Source: CAIQPO01 sp964648275 (GTDB lineage: Bacteria > Patescibacteriota > Microgenomatia > UBA1400 > MFAQ01). Taken from it: DNA of 49,741 bases. Shown here in pieces: positions 48,301 to 49,741 of the stretch; position 1 is the first letter of the stretch; each line of letters starts with the position of its first letter. The notes under the pieces were generated by a model. It was not told the origin of the DNA. It saw nothing but the letters and a program-made list of their open reading frames with translations, and did no database searches. The stretch covers positions 1 to 49,741 of the forward strand of contig CAZYOB010000005.1 in NCBI GenBank assembly GCA_964648275.1. Direction: 5' to 3'. The translations under genes were made by a program, and so were the position numbers.

Positions 48301-49535
48301 CTAATATTACGGGAAGTCCGGTTCTGGTGGCACTTTCGGGAAGAGTGCCTGTAAAGGTGAATACCGAGAATGGAGAAATCAAATCAGGGGATTATCTAAC
48401 CACTTCTTCTACCCCGGGAGTAGCTATGAAAGCGATTAAGGCAGGAGCTGTTATCGGTACAGCAATGACTGAATATGATGGAGAGGGAATCGGTACCGTT
48501 GTAGTCTTCGTGAAGAATGGCAATAGTACCGGAGCCAAGTTAGCAGATGTAATGAGCGGATTGGATACAACCAATAGTACGTTTAACTCGGAGGTTTTGG
48601 CTAACTTAATCCAAAATATGGCACAGATCGAGACATCGTCAATAGATATGTCGGAGATAATGACAGATAGGGTAGTGGCAGGGCTGGAAATGATCACTCC
48701 AAAATTGATCACTCAGGATATCTTAGCCACAGGAATGTTCGTGATGCAGGACAGCGAGGGGAACGAGAGCGTTAAGATTACCTCCGACGGCAATGCAATA
48801 TTCATGGGAACAATTAAAGCCGACAAGATAGAGGCGAACGAAATAAAGGGATTTAAGTTGCTCACAGACAGTATTTCAACTTTAACAGATAAGGTCGCGG
48901 GGATCGCTACCGCATCAGCTGAACCAGAGATGGTGCTTGAAAAGGAAAAACCGGTTTCGGTCCAGGTGGCTGACCTGATCAGCGGATTGTTTAGACAGGA
49001 GGTCGAGTTTTTTGGCAAGGTGATATTCCATTCGGATGTGTATTTTGCCGGCAGACCGACGTTTAACAAGGATACGGCAGGATTTGCGATCGTGAAGTCC
49101 GGTGGTAATGAGGTAGAGGTGAAGTTTGAGAAAGAATACAAGGACGAGCCGGTAGTGACGGTTTCCATGAATATAGTAGGGGAGACAGATTTAGGAAATT
49201 TGCCTACCTATGCAATCTTAGATCTGAGTAAGCAAGGATTTAAGATCAGACTATCGCGCAATACATCAATGGATATCAGATTTGCCTGGACGGCGATGGC
49301 AGTGGCGGACTTGAATACGAGTGAGGGAGCCGGGTCGGCATCTGTGCCGACTGCTCAACCTACGGTGGCGATTACTCCCGAACTACAGGTAACACCAAAC
49401 CCAACACCAAGTCCAACACCGGAGTTGAGTCCTTCGCCAACACCTGAGACAACTCCTATATTAGTCGAGCCAATACCCGAGGCGACCCCAACACCTGAAG
49501 TGACACAAGAGGCAACAGCAAGCGGTTCACTGTAA
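45396..49535 (+). CDS. Giant collagen-like and tail-fibre-like surface protein
   Basis: 1379 residues. Membrane helix about 18-36; a beta-rich domain (40-280); 14 Gly-x-y collagen triplets (about 297-340: GPIGPAGPQGLQGPKGDKGD); a Ser/Thr/Gly-rich beta-repeat region (about 350-760) with two copies of LLGGTWAIPGTIGSTTPNSG (385, 572); a globular domain with Cys pairs (760-900); a Peptidase_G2-like block (about 913-1040: ADLAEAYGTSDPTIIAGDVV, LSGRVPVKVNTENGEIKSGD, YLTTSSTPGVAMKAI) like the self-cleaving chaperone of phage tail proteins; a coiled part; and a Pro/Thr tail (1330-1375). Probably an adhesin or attachment fibre, cotranscribed with the HTH-CACHE gene. There is no sorting tail, so the N-terminal helix is the anchor. 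Confidence 0.8.
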   Translation: MERVLVTGKKYHPSVRRLLAVMIFGLGLLLMYFVGWRWMPLLDIPEQGVERVLITQVDEQTISESNFDKPVLMGVLRSDQSFSFATIENARIRGEKYEGSVELNYQNGDSGQVEEVNGVVNVFLTRSGKREEVKVVERGLIGVELTDTQILPVKIINGSIVRGRLIGEFDLITLTDNRVIKGRFDTRGKLLNVSIEPSLKEPDATLTLISKELLRLSLFLQGGTDDKRVLGVRTSVLDKRVEQISEATQQVSIPLNIGLVSSFYQVVRDATEGSFIIAQTGGPGFPATGLPSTAITVGPIGPAGPQGLQGPKGDKGDQGIAGAQGPAGADGVTGPAGADGTGSGSSFDAITTGTNTTAAMTVGAGASLTYSGGTATSGVINVNQLLGGTWAIPGTIGSTTPNSGAFTTLSSTGLTTLGDNSATVTINSSDWDISATGDMTNIGGISMDGAITGATGFNGLVITANTGVITTGAWNGSLVGLAYGGTNKNMTAVNGGVVWTDADSMEVTVAGSAGQFLVSNGAAAPSWTSTVTATSVPFSGITSGTNTTAAMVVDTGASLTFANSGTINASTLLGGTWAIPGTIGSTTPNSGAFTTLSSTGLTTLGNNTATVAIDGTNFDLTSGGLVTLFGGLPVDLTTPVATSLTIDSGTTGTLTLGGDSSAESINLGTGAAAKTVVLGSTDTASTTTIQSGTGNVNFLVGPTSSSGSVRIGNSASSTPDLLVLDNGTADPTGVNGGMYYNTSTSKFRCYQNGSWTNCIGGDTVTVLKTADQSVISSTVLVDDTQLQFSIGAGESWVFDISLIVSNSSLNTPDWKSAMLAPVGSTCSVILFGHEGRGENFPQANTTDCTTPGEMINLAVQDDDGFGFNVEMQGIVTAGVTGGTVKLQWAQGTSIANNLTVKSGSILTAYKVGGADLAEAYGTSDPTIIAGDVVVVDNLMQNGVKKSARPYDSSVLGIVSTQPGMVLGDANITGSPVLVALSGRVPVKVNTENGEIKSGDYLTTSSTPGVAMKAIKAGAVIGTAMTEYDGEGIGTVVVFVKNGNSTGAKLADVMSGLDTTNSTFNSEVLANLIQNMAQIETSSIDMSEIMTDRVVAGLEMITPKLITQDILATGMFVMQDSEGNESVKITSDGNAIFMGTIKADKIEANEIKGFKLLTDSISTLTDKVAGIATASAEPEMVLEKEKPVSVQVADLISGLFRQEVEFFGKVIFHSDVYFAGRPTFNKDTAGFAIVKSGGNEVEVKFEKEYKDEPVVTVSMNIVGETDLGNLPTYAILDLSKQGFKIRLSRNTSMDIRFAWTAMAVADLNTSEGAGSASVPTAQPTVAITPELQVTPNPTPSPTPELSPSPTPETTPILVEPIPEATPTPEVTQEATASGSL
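46548..46642 (+). repeat. 95-bp direct repeat, copy 1
   Basis: Identical over 95 bp to 47109-47203, in the same frame inside the giant surface gene. The offset is 561 bp (187 codons). Confidence 0.9.
47109..47203 (+). repeat. 95-bp direct repeat, copy 2
   Basis: Second copy. Flanking protein sequence is only loosely similar (GTNTTAAM, GASLT), so the exact 95 bp were kept or re-copied recently. Confidence 0.9.
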
Positions 49536-49563
49536 TCGCAGGATATTTGAGAGGAAGGGGAAA

Positions 49564-49741
49564 TTATTTTTCGAGATAGATGTCGCTTATCCACCAGTTC
49601 TTGGACTGGTCGTCATTACTGAGTCCAATTTGTACCCAGTGATCAATTGACTTAAAGACTAAGACAGTAGAAGTATCTGTTAGGAGTGTAACTTGAGGTG
49701 ATGTCAGGAGAGGTGCGGTGTGGACGGTAATATATCCCGAA
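49564..49741 (-). CDS. C-terminal part of an SH3-like domain protein, 5' end outside the window
   Basis: Fifty-eight codons are open from the window edge to a TAA at 49564-49566. The pattern GYITVHTAPLLTSPQVTLL, then VLVFKSIDHWVQIGL and NWWISDIYLEK is that of a bacterial SH3 domain (xVRxxPs, Gt.v.vl....gWvkV, GWv...yL), which binds peptidoglycan or peptides in wall proteins. The gene is convergent to the giant surface protein. The rest of the protein is not visible. Confidence 0.55.
   Translation of the reverse strand, partial: SGYITVHTAPLLTSPQVTLLTDTSTVLVFKSIDHWVQIGLSNDDQSKNWWISDIYLEK

Overview
The window looks like a contig from a Candidate Phyla Radiation (Patescibacteria) bacterium, most like the Microgenomates group. 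This rests on gene style and not on a marker-gene tree. The signs are many small single-copy genes, a ComEC split in two, a stripped-down DprA, TPR-tailed O-antigen-ligase-like protein, PEGA-domain and DUF2233 secreted proteins, giant secreted proteins with Thr/Pro linkers, tRNAs without an encoded CCA, and a standard code with TGA as stop. The + strand is G-rich throughout, including where genes lie on the minus strand, so no replication origin or terminus is visible.

Layout. 0-6 kb: a truncated secreted protein and a membrane protein (minus), then the DNA-uptake set comEA, comEC channel and comEC metallo-beta-lactamase part, an M16 peptidase and a zinc ribbon. 6-16 kb: tRNA-Ala(CGC) and tRNA-Ala(GGC) flanking a large membrane-anchored protein, an O-antigen-ligase/TPR protein, dprA, a divergent serpin-like protein, ndk, tRNA-Pro, tRNA-Arg, a PEGA protein and mreB. 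17-18.5 kb: a 1.56 kb AT-rich stretch without a credible gene. 18.5-24.5 kb: a WecG/TagA glycosyltransferase, a secreted protein with an LPFAG-type tail followed by a sortase-like enzyme, small membrane proteins, an excisionase-type HTH protein, and rplJ-rplL behind an attenuator leader. 24.6-32.2 kb: three large membrane or helical proteins (plus) facing a four-gene minus operon headed by a LytM-like/lytic transglycosylase protein. 32.3-36.3 kb: a 15-codon ORF with a perfect ribosome binding site, rplA, rplK, a Kazal-type protein, a DUF2233 protein, nusG and secE. 36.3-43.2 kb: a candidate structured RNA with its own promoter, a GGQ release-factor-like protein, two GNAT-type proteins (one fused to a C39 peptidase), an ATP-grasp ligase, tRNA-Trp and rpmG. 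43.4-49.7 kb: a HTH/multi-TM/CACHE protein followed by a 1379-residue collagen-like surface protein, and the end of an SH3-like protein.

A pattern crosses the window. Conserved enzymes and core genes (M16 peptidase, dprA, ndk, wecG/tagA, secE, GGQ factor, GNAT-C39 and others) have a -10 hexamer only 6-8 nt before the start codon and no Shine-Dalgarno site, so they look leaderless. Secreted and membrane proteins of unknown function have strong Shine-Dalgarno sites, leaders of tens of nt and usually their own terminator. Genes for L1, L11, L10, L7/L12 and NusG form a third class with A/T-rich leaders and no Shine-Dalgarno.

The most unusual content is cell-surface biology. It includes two eukaryote-like protease-inhibitor folds (serpin-like and Kazal-like), a sortase-like enzyme beside its likely substrate, a cell-wall hydrolase operon, and a membrane-bound HTH sensor directly before a giant adhesin-like protein. 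Together with the competence genes this fits a host-attached lifestyle that takes up DNA; that lifestyle is inference.
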